From Mesobacillus boroniphilus (GTDB lineage: Bacteria > Bacillota > Bacilli > Bacillales > Cytobacillaceae), in NCBI RefSeq assembly GCF_018424685.1, contig NZ_QTKX01000007.1, forward strand, positions 1-33,234: a stretch of DNA of 33,234 bases, given 5' to 3'. The notes beneath the pieces are model-generated. The model was not told the origin of the DNA, searched no databases, and worked only from the letters and a program-made list of their open reading frames with translations. A program made the translations under genes and the position numbers. Shown piece after piece: positions 7,927-16,552 of this stretch. Position 1 is the stretch's first letter. Each line of letters begins with the position of its first letter.

Positions 7927-8123
7927 TAGTAATCATCGAGAAAGTTCAAATATCAGGGCGCTTCGTGAATGTTTTGGTTAAGATTCCTTGGAACTGGCAT
8001 ACTCTTTAAGGTGCTCTTTTTTAGCCAGGCTTCCTTCAGAAAACGCGAAATATGGTACTTGCTGTCGAAGGGAATGAGGTTGAATTTAATGCTAAATTTT
8101 ATAAAAAAAGTTAGGCTTCACGC

Positions 8124-8152
8124 TTGCAAAAAAAATGGAGATTCATTATTAT
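8124..8152 (+). promoter_or_regulatory. sigma-A promoter of groESL
   Basis: TTGCAA (8124-8129), 17-bp spacer, TATTAT (8147-8152). The predicted start, near 8159, lies immediately before the CIRCE element. The stretch from 7863 to this promoter carries no credible gene. Confidence 0.8.
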
Positions 8153-8162
8153 ATAAATTGTG

Positions 8163-8189
8163 TTAGCACTCTATCGAGGAGAGTGCTAA
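8163..8189 (+). promoter_or_regulatory. CIRCE operator (HrcA binding site)
   Basis: Perfect consensus TTAGCACTC-N9-GAGTGCTAA. By established knowledge this is bound by HrcA and represses groESL except under heat or misfolding stress. It sits at the start of the transcript, where it can also fold in the mRNA. Confidence 0.98.
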
Positions 8190-8228
8190 TAAAAAAATTC
8201 TACATATAATTTGAGGAGGTTGTTTCAC

Positions 8229-8513
8229 TTGATCAAGCCACTAGGAGATCGCATTATTATCGAGCTTGTTGAGTCTGAAGAAAAAACTGCAAGCGGTATC
8301 GTTTTACCCGACACAGCGAAAGAAAAACCTCAAGAAGGTAAAGTCGTAGCTGTTGGAACAGGCCGTGTTCTTGAGAACGGCGAGCGCATTGCTCTTGAAG
8401 TTGCAGTCGGAGACCGCATTATCTTCTCAAAATACGCAGGCACAGAAGTAAAGTACCAGGGAACTGAGTACCTAATCCTACGTGAAAACGACATTCTTGC
8501 AGTAGTACAATAA
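8229..8513 (+). CDS. groES: co-chaperonin GroES
   Basis: 94-aa co-chaperonin that caps the GroEL chamber as a heptamer. Family motifs IKPLGDRI, the mobile loop [19 protein letters not shown] and [16 protein letters not shown] are present. The start is TTG 8229, placed 9 nt after a GAGGAGG site (8213-8219); the same TTG start is used in B. subtilis. The longer open frame from 8211 begins inside the binding site. It is the first gene of the HrcA-controlled groESL operon, 57 nt ahead of groEL. Confidence 0.96.
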   Translation: MIKPLGDRIIIELVESEEKTASGIVLPDTAKEKPQEGKVVAVGTGRVLENGERIALEVAVGDRIIFSKYAGTEVKYQGTEYLILRENDILAVVQ

Positions 8514-8555
8514 TCACTGCGATTATAGACAGAACGTTAAATATTAAAAATTTGA

Positions 8556-10196
<1,641 letters not shown>

Positions 10197-10224
10197 TTCT
10201 GTTAAATAAATAAGAGCTTCTTAA

Positions 10225-10256
10225 AGGACCTGTCCCTTATGGGATGGGTTCTTTTT
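10225..10256 (+). terminator. groESL terminator
   Basis: 12-bp stem AGGACCTGTCCC/GGGATGGGTTCT with three G-U pairs, loop TTAT, followed by five T. Confidence 0.75.
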
Positions 10257-10316
10257 GCATTTCTCTGTGTATTATCCACCTAGGACTAACGTCACTCATG
10301 CTAGGTTGTATATTAA

Positions 10317-10478
10317 TTTGGAGGTGAGTCTGCCTATATAGAACAGTATTTTCAAGTGGCGAATACTGCCTAAACGAGTGGAGGTGGCGATATATCTGCG
10401 AGAATATGAATCTGAGCGATATGACTCTTGCAAATTTAGTCAATAACCTTCATATTTAAAGTATTGGAGGTGCGATAT
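10317..10478 (+). repeat. GGAGGTG and GCGATAT repeats before the coiled-coil DNA-binding gene
   Basis: GGAGGTG occurs three times (near 10320, 10380 and 10466) and GCGATAT three times (10387-10393, 10416-10422, 10472-10478). The last GCGATAT overlaps the start codon of the next gene. A 7-bp inverted repeat CAGTATT/AATACTG (10344-10350, 10362-10368) lies between. A weak promoter TTGCAA-17-CATATT (10428-10456) falls inside the array, so bound protein would be expected to affect transcription. No gene is seen in 10257-10476. Confidence 0.55.
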
Positions 10479-11178
10479 GCGACACGATATACAGCCGAAT
10501 GAACAGGCATTCTCAACAAAAGAAGTGGCGGAAGAAGTAGGGATTGCTACACCCACTGTCCGAAAGTATGGCCAGATTCTGGAACGGAATGGTTACGAAT
10601 TTTTGAAAGATGGCGACCGGCGTATTTTTGTTCAATCGGATATCCAAGCGCTTATAGCGCTTCGCGATACGGACAAGCCGCTGGACGATACGGCTAAGGA
10701 TCTCGTGCTCCAGCAAAAGGAGCTATTGGAAAGCCCGGGCGGAACGGAAATTGCGCTTAACGATACATATGAAAACTTGCCTCAGGACCCGAACCAATTA
10801 AAAGAGGTTTTGCTTTACGTCGCCAATGAACTTGCAGCCGCACGTGAAATGAATGTGCAGCTGAAAAACGATATGGCCCAACTTAAAACAAATGTTTCCC
10901 AGCTTCAGCAGGACCATCATGTAATCAGTTCCAGCATTGGAAATTCAGCACAAAGAACAAATGCGAAGATTGAAAGAATCATCGATCAGCAAAATGTCCA
11001 TTACGAAACCTTGCTTCAGCAGGAAAGAGAGAGAAGTGAACTTCTGCAAAAAGAGATACAAAAAATGCGGGAAGAACAAAAGAATGAGTGGAATTCCCAA
11101 AATGATTTTAACAAACGTCTGGAAGAAGAAATCCAGAAAAGAAAATGGGGATGGCTAACAGCGATATTCAGGAAATAA
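10477..11178 (+). CDS. MerR-like HTH protein with long coiled coil (DUF3967-like)
   Basis: 233-aa protein. Residues 10-65 form a MerR/RacA-type helix-turn-helix (AFSTKEVAEEVGIATPTVRK, then DGDRRIF). Residues about 105-225 are a long charged coiled coil, and the end is basic and Trp-containing (RKWGWLTAIFRK), as in DUF3967 proteins. No effector-binding domain is seen, so it is probably not a classical metal or drug sensor. The architecture resembles RacA-type chromosome-binding proteins or plasmid/phage regulators. ATG 10477 has a GGAGGTG site. GCGATAT motifs flank the gene on both sides and may be its binding sites. Function not established. Confidence 0.7.
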   Translation: MRHDIQPNEQAFSTKEVAEEVGIATPTVRKYGQILERNGYEFLKDGDRRIFVQSDIQALIALRDTDKPLDDTAKDLVLQQKELLESPGGTEIALNDTYENLPQDPNQLKEVLLYVANELAAAREMNVQLKNDMAQLKTNVSQLQQDHHVISSSIGNSAQRTNAKIERIIDQQNVHYETLLQQERERSELLQKEIQKMREEQKNEWNSQNDFNKRLEEEIQKRKWGWLTAIFRK

Positions 11179-11317
11179 AGTGTAATAGATTGCTGGAATT
11201 TAGCGATATTCCTGTTATATCGTATTGCTGGCCGATTTAAATACAAAGAACTGTCAAGCCTGACTGTTACAATGTTTGGCTATGCTTTGATATATATCGC
11301 CTGCCGATACGCTATAT
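11161..11317 (+). repeat. GCGATAT/ATATCGC repeats after the coiled-coil gene
   Basis: AGCGATATTC occurs at about 11160-11169 and again at 11202-11211; ATATCGT (11217-11223) is an inverted partner of the second, 7 nt away; ATATCGC is at 11294-11300, followed by the inverted pair TATCG/CGATA and TATATC. Nothing gene-like is seen from 11179 to 11508. Confidence 0.55.
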
Positions 11318-11508
11318 CAGTCCATCCATAAAGCCACCAGACAGCGAAAAATGAGTATGGTCCCTTTACAAACAATCCCACTTTCAAAATTCAACAATTT
11401 CCCGAGAAATATCTACAAGTTATATGTAGGTATCGACAAAATCAGCAGTTACGTTTTTCCGGCAGGAAAGCACCTGCATAATTCTCTGACAATGAATTGA
11501 ATACATAG

Positions 11509-11551
11509 AAAAAATCCCTTATGAAGTTTGCTGCTTCATAGGGGATTTTTC
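11509..11551. terminator. bidirectional terminator
   Basis: 16-bp stem, AAAATCCCTTATGAAG against its near-perfect complement, with A and T runs on both sides. It can end transcription of the ECF S-component gene from the right and any message from the left. Confidence 0.75.
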
Positions 11552-11588
11552 ACTGTTGAAAGATAGTACCTCTTTTGCACTAAGATTA

Positions 11589-11709
11589 GTGTCTAGCTCC
11601 AGCGCCTAGCCTTCGAGATCGCTTCGGTCCGCCCAATGAAGTCAAAGAGCGACTTCACTGGGCGGACCTCCAGCGCTTGTCGGGGCTGACCAAGGCGCTT
11701 GCGCTTTTC
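11589..11709 (+). repeat. interspersed structured repeat, full copy
   Basis: About 120 bp, rich in G+C for the region, beginning GTCTAGCTCCAGCGCC and ending AAGGCGCTTGCGCTTTT. An 18-bp hairpin (GGTCCGCCC at 11626, complement ending 11668; one mismatch) forms the middle, and AGCGCC (11601-11606) can pair with GGCGCT (11694-11699) to close the element. Shorter relatives are at 21451-21512 and, reversed and decayed, at 15360-15405. I recall similar strings scattered in Bacillus-type genomes. It sits between the stop of the ECF S gene and its terminator. Confidence 0.75.
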
Positions 11710-11713
11710 ATAG

Positions 11714-12238
11714 TTACAACAGTTTTTTCATTCTTCCTGCAAGTGGGATGACAATCAGACCTGCAATAACGACCTGCATCATATTGCCTGGGATTGAGCC
11801 AAATGGCTGGATCCAGTTTCCGTAGAGAACTACTTCTGCAAAATAGTAGCCTACGATTTTAATGACAAGGGCAACGAGAACTGCCAGAGAGTATACATAC
11901 ACTTTCTTGCCAGGCATTTTTTCAGCCATCAATCCCGCTACATAGCCCATGGCACCGACGATTACGAAAGTGAACGGCGCCCACAATGCCCAGCCAGAGA
12001 TAACATCGAACAAGCCCATTCCGAAGGCTCCTGCTATCGCACCTGTTTTCCTGCCGTAAACGAAAGCGGCAATAAATAAAGGAATGTTGCCCATATGGAT
12101 CAGGCCTCCATTACCCATGATTGGGAGCCTGATGTTGATGAACATGGTTGCTACAACGGTCAATGCAATAAAAAGCGCATTGACGACTAAAACTTTTGTC
12201 TTAGTTGTTTCTTTACTTGGTGAGAATGCTGCATTCAT
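11714..12238 (-). CDS. ECF transporter S component (substrate-specific membrane subunit)
   Basis: 174-aa integral membrane protein with about six hydrophobic segments. The N-terminal segment VLVVNALFIALTVVATMF followed by GGLIHMGNIPLF and YGRKTGAIAGAFGMGLFD is typical of vitamin-binding S components of energy-coupling factor transporters (ECF-riboflavin S-like/HmpT group). The shared EcfA1-A2-T module must be encoded elsewhere. The frame is open to 12307, but ATG 12238 has an AAGAGG site 7 nt upstream, while the outer ATG has its site too close. No TPP, FMN, preQ1 or folate riboswitch is evident in the leader, so the substrate is left open. Confidence 0.8.
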   Translation of the reverse strand: MNAAFSPSKETTKTKVLVVNALFIALTVVATMFINIRLPIMGNGGLIHMGNIPLFIAAFVYGRKTGAIAGAFGMGLFDVISGWALWAPFTFVIVGAMGYVAGLMAEKMPGKKVYVYSLAVLVALVIKIVGYYFAEVVLYGNWIQPFGSIPGNMMQVVIAGLIVIPLAGRMKKLL

Positions 12239-12315
12239 TTGGTAACCTCTTTCTTTATTCAGGACTCTTTTCGAATGCTTCGAAACAGCCTTTTTACTTA
12301 CTATCATACTCCTTA

Positions 12316-12344
12316 TTGGTAAGTTAATAAATACATAATAATAT
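12316..12344 (+). promoter_or_regulatory. candidate promoter of the BCCT transporter gene
   Basis: TTGGTA (12316-12321), 17-bp spacer, TAATAT (12339-12344). It is about 125 nt before the GTG start, leaving a leader of roughly 118 nt. Confidence 0.4.
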
Positions 12345-12468
12345 ACACTTGTACAGAATTTTGGGAATTTAGATCTTCAACCTTATGGCATATTCACGAA
12401 TCGATGCATTGATTTCGGGCAACATAACCTTATCTTATCTGGAAATCGATCATGGGGAGTTGGCTGAA

Positions 12469-14010
12469 GTGAGTAAGGTATCAAATGTGTTCTGGATTTC
12501 TCTCGTCATTGCGAGTGCATTTGTGATATGGGGCGTGGTTGCTCCGGTTCAATTAGGTGAAGTAATGGATCAAACTAAGGCATTCTTTTTAGACTCGTTT
12601 GGCTGGTTTTATCAATTGGCAGCTTCTTTCTTTCTCTTGTTTGCCATATTTTTGATTTTTAGTAAATATGGCAAAATAAGATTGGGGTCAGATGATGACA
12701 AGCCTGACTTTAGTAGAAAAACATGGTTTGCCATGCTATTTAGTGCTGGAATGGGGATTGGGTTGCTATTCTTTGGAGTTTCGGAGCCTATTTCCCACTT
12801 TGCCAATCCTCCAATTGGAGAAGGGGGCACACCTGAAGCGGCTAAAATTGCTTTGAGATACACCTATATGCATTGGGGTTTTCATGCTTGGGCTATTTAC
12901 GCTGTCATCGCACTTGTCCTGGCCTACTATAAATTCAGGAAAAAGAAACCGGGTCTGATGAGTATAACCCTCAGTCCACTATTAGGGGAACGCTCAAAAG
13001 GAACGATTGGAACCATCGTTGATGTAGTCGCGGTATTTGCAACGATTTTTGGTGTAGCAGCATCTTTAGGGTTGGGAGCGGCACAAATTAATGGGGGTCT
13101 TAACTATGTAGTCGGCATTCCGAACAACTTCACGACTCAGCTTATTATTATAGCTATTGTAACTGTTCTCTTTCTCCTTTCTGCAAGCACTGGTCTGCAA
13201 AGGGGGATTAAGTATTTAAGTAATGCCAACTTAGTTTTAGCGGTCGTTTTGCTTTTTTCATTTTTAATTTTAAGTCCAACCGGGTTTGTCCTTGATCTAT
13301 TTACCACAACTCTCGGGAGTTACGTGCAGAACCTCCCAAGCATGGGGTTAAGGCTCACTCCATTTAATGAAGAGCAAGCGAGTTGGATAAAGGGCTGGAC
13401 GATCTTTTATTGGGCATGGTGGATTGCCTGGGCACCTTTCGTGGGGACATTCATTGCGCGTGTTTCTAAGGGAAGGACAGTGCGGGAGTTCATGATTGCC
13501 GTTCTCGTTATTCCTACACTTGTTTGTGCTTTCTGGTTTGCGGTATTTGGAGGTACTGCTATTTACTTCGAATACTTTGAAGGTGCCAACATAGCCGGGC
13601 AAAACTTAGAAACAGCACTTTTTTACGTATATGATCTTTTACCATATTCGGGTGCATTGGTCATTGTTACATTACTGCTAATTACGACATTCTTTGTTAC
13701 TTCGGCCGACTCAGCCACATTCGTCTTAGGGATGCAAACAGCTAAAGGAGACTTGAACCCTCCAAATGTGGTCAAAATTGTCTGGGGGCTTTTTCTATCA
13801 GCCTCTGCTGTCGTATTAATGCTCTCCGGCGGACTGAGTGCTATGCAAACAGCCATCATAGTCAGTGCCTTTCCATTGACATTTGTATTGATTGCCATGT
13901 CATTCTCGATACTAAAAGACTTTAGATCAGAGGTCCCTGGAAAAAAGCCGAAAAAGGAAAAAGGAAAAATGTTAAAAAAAGAAGACAAGCCAGATCCGAG
14001 CCCTATTTAA
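12469..14010 (+). CDS. BCCT-family osmolyte transporter (glycine betaine/choline type)
   Basis: 513-aa, 12-segment sodium-coupled symporter. The glycine-rich substrate loop AGMGIGLLFFGVSEP (93-107) and the aromatic box WTIFYWAWWIAWAPF (310-324) are BCCT signatures; the set of Trp residues fits betaine-type substrates, as in OpuD/BetL. The basic tail (KKPKKEKGK and on) could sense osmotic strength. The frame is open to ATG 12385, but that start has no binding site; GTG 12469 follows GGGGAG at 9 nt and gives the size of B. subtilis OpuD (512 aa). Choline, carnitine or another substrate cannot be excluded. Confidence 0.9.
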   Translation: MSKVSNVFWISLVIASAFVIWGVVAPVQLGEVMDQTKAFFLDSFGWFYQLAASFFLLFAIFLIFSKYGKIRLGSDDDKPDFSRKTWFAMLFSAGMGIGLLFFGVSEPISHFANPPIGEGGTPEAAKIALRYTYMHWGFHAWAIYAVIALVLAYYKFRKKKPGLMSITLSPLLGERSKGTIGTIVDVVAVFATIFGVAASLGLGAAQINGGLNYVVGIPNNFTTQLIIIAIVTVLFLLSASTGLQRGIKYLSNANLVLAVVLLFSFLILSPTGFVLDLFTTTLGSYVQNLPSMGLRLTPFNEEQASWIKGWTIFYWAWWIAWAPFVGTFIARVSKGRTVREFMIAVLVIPTLVCAFWFAVFGGTAIYFEYFEGANIAGQNLETALFYVYDLLPYSGALVIVTLLLITTFFVTSADSATFVLGMQTAKGDLNPPNVVKIVWGLFLSASAVVLMLSGGLSAMQTAIIVSAFPLTFVLIAMSFSILKDFRSEVPGKKPKKEKGKMLKKEDKPDPSPI

Positions 14011-14061
14011 AAACAGTGCAGATTGAATTTGTATCAGGTTAATTATATTAAGGCAGTTTTC

Positions 14062-14093
14062 AAGGACTCTCATTGAGGGTCCTTTTATTTTTA
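14062..14093 (+). terminator. terminator of the BCCT transporter gene
   Basis: 10-bp stem AAGGACTCTC/GAGGGTCCTT with one G-U pair, loop ATT, followed by a T-rich tract. Between here and 14293 the DNA is A+T-rich and holds only a weak possible promoter (TTAGTA-16-TATTAT, 14170-14197). Confidence 0.75.
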
Positions 14094-14293
14094 TAAGGTT
14101 GTTTACAAAGAGCATTTGAAATTATGGTAAGTATATTATTTAAATTGAAATTACCTATTGTCCTAAAGTTTAGTACGTGTTAATATCAGAATATTATAAA
14201 TAGTATAAAAAATAATAAAAAGGGAGGGTCAACTGACTTATCATTCACCAAGATGATACATAAGGATTTTCGTGAATTTGGGGAGGATGAAGG

Positions 14294-15286
14294 ATGAAGA
14301 AGAGTCTGGCAGTTATATTAAGCGGTGCGATGCTCATGCTTGCTGCATGCGGAGGAAGTAATCAGGCGAGCGGAGACAAGAAAGAAAAGATGGTTAAGAT
14401 CGGAATTACACAGATTGTTGAGCACCCATCACTGGATGCGACAAGAGAGGGCTTTATTGCTGCTCTTAAGGATGCTGGCTATGAGGAAGGCAAGAATCTC
14501 AAGCTGGATTACCAGAATGCTCAGGGGGATATGAATAACAACGCGTCAATTGCACAAAAGCTGGTTTCAGATAAGAATGATCTCATTTTAGCGATTGCGA
14601 CACCTAGTGCCCAGGCGGCAGTACAGGCGACAAAGGATATACCGATTTTGTTCTCGGCCATTACCGATCCTGTCTCTGCGGAGCTTGTACAAAGTTTTGA
14701 AAAGCCCGGCGGAAATGCGACTGGAACATCTGATACTCATCCTGATGCCATCAAGAATACAATCGCAGCGATCAAAAAATTCGTCCCTGATGCGAAAAAG
14801 GTCGGTATCATTTACAACAATGGTGAGCCGAACTCTGTTATAAATGTGAAAAATGCAAAGGAAGCGCTTAAGGAAGCAGGACTAGAAGCTGTGGAAACAA
14901 CCATTTCAGCGAGCTCTGAAGTTAAGCAAGCGGCTGAATCAATGGTCGGCCGTGTCGACGTAATGTATATACCAAAGGATAACACTGTTGTGGCAGCACT
15001 TGAGTCTGTCATCGCGGTAGCAAATGACAAGGACATCCCAACCTTTTCCGGTGATGGGGATTCGGTAAAACGCGGCACGTTTGCTTCATATGGATTCGAT
15101 TATTATGACCTGGGGTATACGACTGGTAAAATGGCAGTAGAGATCCTTAAGGGTAAAAAGCCGAGCGAGATTCCTGTTGGCTTCCCTGAGAACCTGGAAC
15201 TGATTCTTAACAAGAAGGCAGCTGAAGAGGAAGGAATCACGCTGACTGAGGATATGCTGAAAGACGCCAAGATTGTGGGCGAATAA
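14294..15286 (+). CDS. ABC-type substrate-binding lipoprotein (PF04392, TrpX-like)
   Basis: 330-aa exported lipoprotein: signal peptide with lipobox LAAC (Cys19), a Gly/Ser/Lys-rich linker, then a two-lobed periplasmic-binding fold of the ABC_sub_bind family (KIGITQIVEHPSLDATREGF, PILFSAITDPVSA, KVGIIYNNGEPNS, TFASYGFDYYDLGY). Family members bind aromatic amino acids or other small ligands and normally precede a permease and an ATPase gene. Here neither follows: the next genes are on the opposite strand. Start ATG has GGGGAGG upstream. It is therefore an orphan binding protein that would need partners encoded elsewhere. The ligand is not predictable. Confidence 0.88.
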   Translation: MKKSLAVILSGAMLMLAACGGSNQASGDKKEKMVKIGITQIVEHPSLDATREGFIAALKDAGYEEGKNLKLDYQNAQGDMNNNASIAQKLVSDKNDLILAIATPSAQAAVQATKDIPILFSAITDPVSAELVQSFEKPGGNATGTSDTHPDAIKNTIAAIKKFVPDAKKVGIIYNNGEPNSVINVKNAKEALKEAGLEAVETTISASSEVKQAAESMVGRVDVMYIPKDNTVVAALESVIAVANDKDIPTFSGDGDSVKRGTFASYGFDYYDLGYTTGKMAVEILKGKKPSEIPVGFPENLELILNKKAAEEEGITLTEDMLKDAKIVGE

Positions 15287-15317
15287 CCCTTTTAAAATAT
15301 TAGAGAACACTTGAAGA

Positions 15318-15352
15318 AGGCCATTCATCAATAGTGAAATGATGAATGGCCT
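15318..15352. terminator. perfect hairpin between convergent genes
   Basis: 13-bp perfect stem AGGCCATTCATCA/TGATGAATGGCCT with a 9-nt loop, between the convergent binding-protein and gerC-like genes. There is no clear T tract on either strand, so it may act as a weak terminator or mRNA end stabiliser. Confidence 0.5.
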
Positions 15353-15359
15353 GTCTTAT

Positions 15360-15405
15360 GAAAAGCGTACCCGCTTTGGTACGACAAGCATTGGAACTGG
15401 ACAAT
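15360..15405 (-). repeat. decayed copy of the interspersed repeat
   Basis: AAAAGCG, TTGGT, CGACAAGC, TTGGAACT and GGACA occur in the same order as in the reverse complement of the repeat at 11589-11709, lacking its central hairpin and with several substitutions. It lies just after the gerC-like stop codon. Confidence 0.5.
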
Positions 15406-15412
15406 TACTCTT

Positions 15413-16552
15413 CTAGTCATATTTATAGCTGTTAAAGTGGAGGATTTGCACATCGACTTTTACGTCCGTTAAGTAATTCTCCTCCAAATAAAATGTCTTA
15501 TTTCTTTTTAATTTTTCATATTCTTTAGGATATGTTCTGTACCATTTTTCTCCTACGTTAAGGAGATCCGCTTTATTTTTTACTCCATTGGAATAGACAG
15601 CAATTAGTCTCTTTTTTAAATCATCTTCGATTACTTTTTTTAGTTTCTCCAAAGGAATGTCCCTGACCTTTTCTAGTAAATCTGCCTGTGCAGTAACTTC
15701 TAATGAAAAATGGGGGGCATCCGATTCTTTTCCATATTTGATTTTCATCTTTGGGCTGGCAAGATGTAAAACTGCGGCTAATTCGTCCGCTTCTTCAGCT
15801 CTTTGGGTTAATGACACTTTCTTTTCAAGAAGCCAATCAATAAAAACGGCTTCATCGAAGGGCAGGGAGTTTGTGTACTTTTGCTGCTGGAAAATTTCCA
15901 GTCCATCAAAATATAAAACAGGGTAGTTTTTATTGGCACTCCAGCTTTCTTGATCGATTTTTACCGACGGAAGCTTTGCAGTCCCCATGGGTTCATTATA
16001 TTCTCTTAAGAAATTCATAATGGTAGTAGGCTTTATTTCATCTTGAAATAAGTCGGTGTCACCCTTTTTATAAAGTACTGTATACACTGCAGGATAATTA
16101 AAAAGGGCCTTGATATTAAAAACTTCCTGGATGTTTTCATCTGTGCTCAATACTCGAAGGGTCGGGCGAAGCGATCGATTCCTGCCTACTTCCTTAATGA
16201 CCTCGTTGAAGCGATGTGTAATGATGTTTTGACTAAGAAGAAGAGTTATGACGTGACCAAAAAATAGTGGCGGTTCCGACCGATTATATAGTTTGCTAAC
16301 GGCTAAATTCAAAGTCTCTCCTGTAGCAGACGCAATGAATATGGGTATTGGCTCAGTTGGCCTGCCCCCCTCCGTCTTGGCAACATTAGCAAAATTTAAC
16401 CCTTGCAGGTAGGCAGTATATTCTTCTTTTTCTGGGTCAAAATCCATTCCTATCGCAACGATATACGTTAAATCCTGTATGTTCTTTACGTTAGAGCAGC
16501 CAGTAAGCATTAAACAACCGATAATAATAGAAAAAATATATTTCCTTCTCAT
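15413..16552 (-). CDS. Ger(x)C-family spore germination lipoprotein (C subunit)
   Basis: 379-aa lipoprotein with signal peptide and lipobox LTGC (Cys19), followed by family segments DLTYIVAIGMDFD, FGHVITLLLSQNI, and a conserved C-terminal domain (KNKADLLNVGEKWYRTYPKEYEKL). C subunits are attached to the outer face of the spore inner membrane and assemble with the A and B subunits into a germinant receptor. ATG 16552 overlaps the stop of the A gene by 4 nt and has an AGGAGG site 9 nt upstream. It is the last gene of a B-A-C operon. The germinant cannot be told from sequence. Confidence 0.92.
   Translation of the reverse strand: MRRKYIFSIIIGCLMLTGCSNVKNIQDLTYIVAIGMDFDPEKEEYTAYLQGLNFANVAKTEGGRPTEPIPIFIASATGETLNLAVSKLYNRSEPPLFFGHVITLLLSQNIITHRFNEVIKEVGRNRSLRPTLRVLSTDENIQEVFNIKALFNYPAVYTVLYKKGDTDLFQDEIKPTTIMNFLREYNEPMGTAKLPSVKIDQESWSANKNYPVLYFDGLEIFQQQKYTNSLPFDEAVFIDWLLEKKVSLTQRAEEADELAAVLHLASPKMKIKYGKESDAPHFSLEVTAQADLLEKVRDIPLEKLKKVIEDDLKKRLIAVYSNGVKNKADLLNVGEKWYRTYPKEYEKLKRNKTFYLEENYLTDVKVDVQILHFNSYKYD

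Noticed and set aside
7969..8166. 65-codon open frame upstream of groES
   Set aside because: No ribosome binding site, odd composition, and it runs through the groESL promoter into CIRCE.
12239..12384. Vitamin riboswitch in the leader of the ECF S-component gene
   Set aside because: Only a small hairpin (TTTCGAA/TTCGAAA) is seen; the conserved cores of TPP, FMN, preQ1 and folate riboswitches are absent.
12385..12468. N-terminal extension of the BCCT transporter from ATG 12385
   Set aside because: No ribosome binding site precedes it, the added residues do not resemble the family, and GTG 12469 has a well-spaced GGGGAG.
14101..14293. T-box leader before the TrpX-like binding protein
   Set aside because: The stretch is short, has no T-box core (AGGGTGGNACCGCG-like) and no terminator hairpin before the gene.
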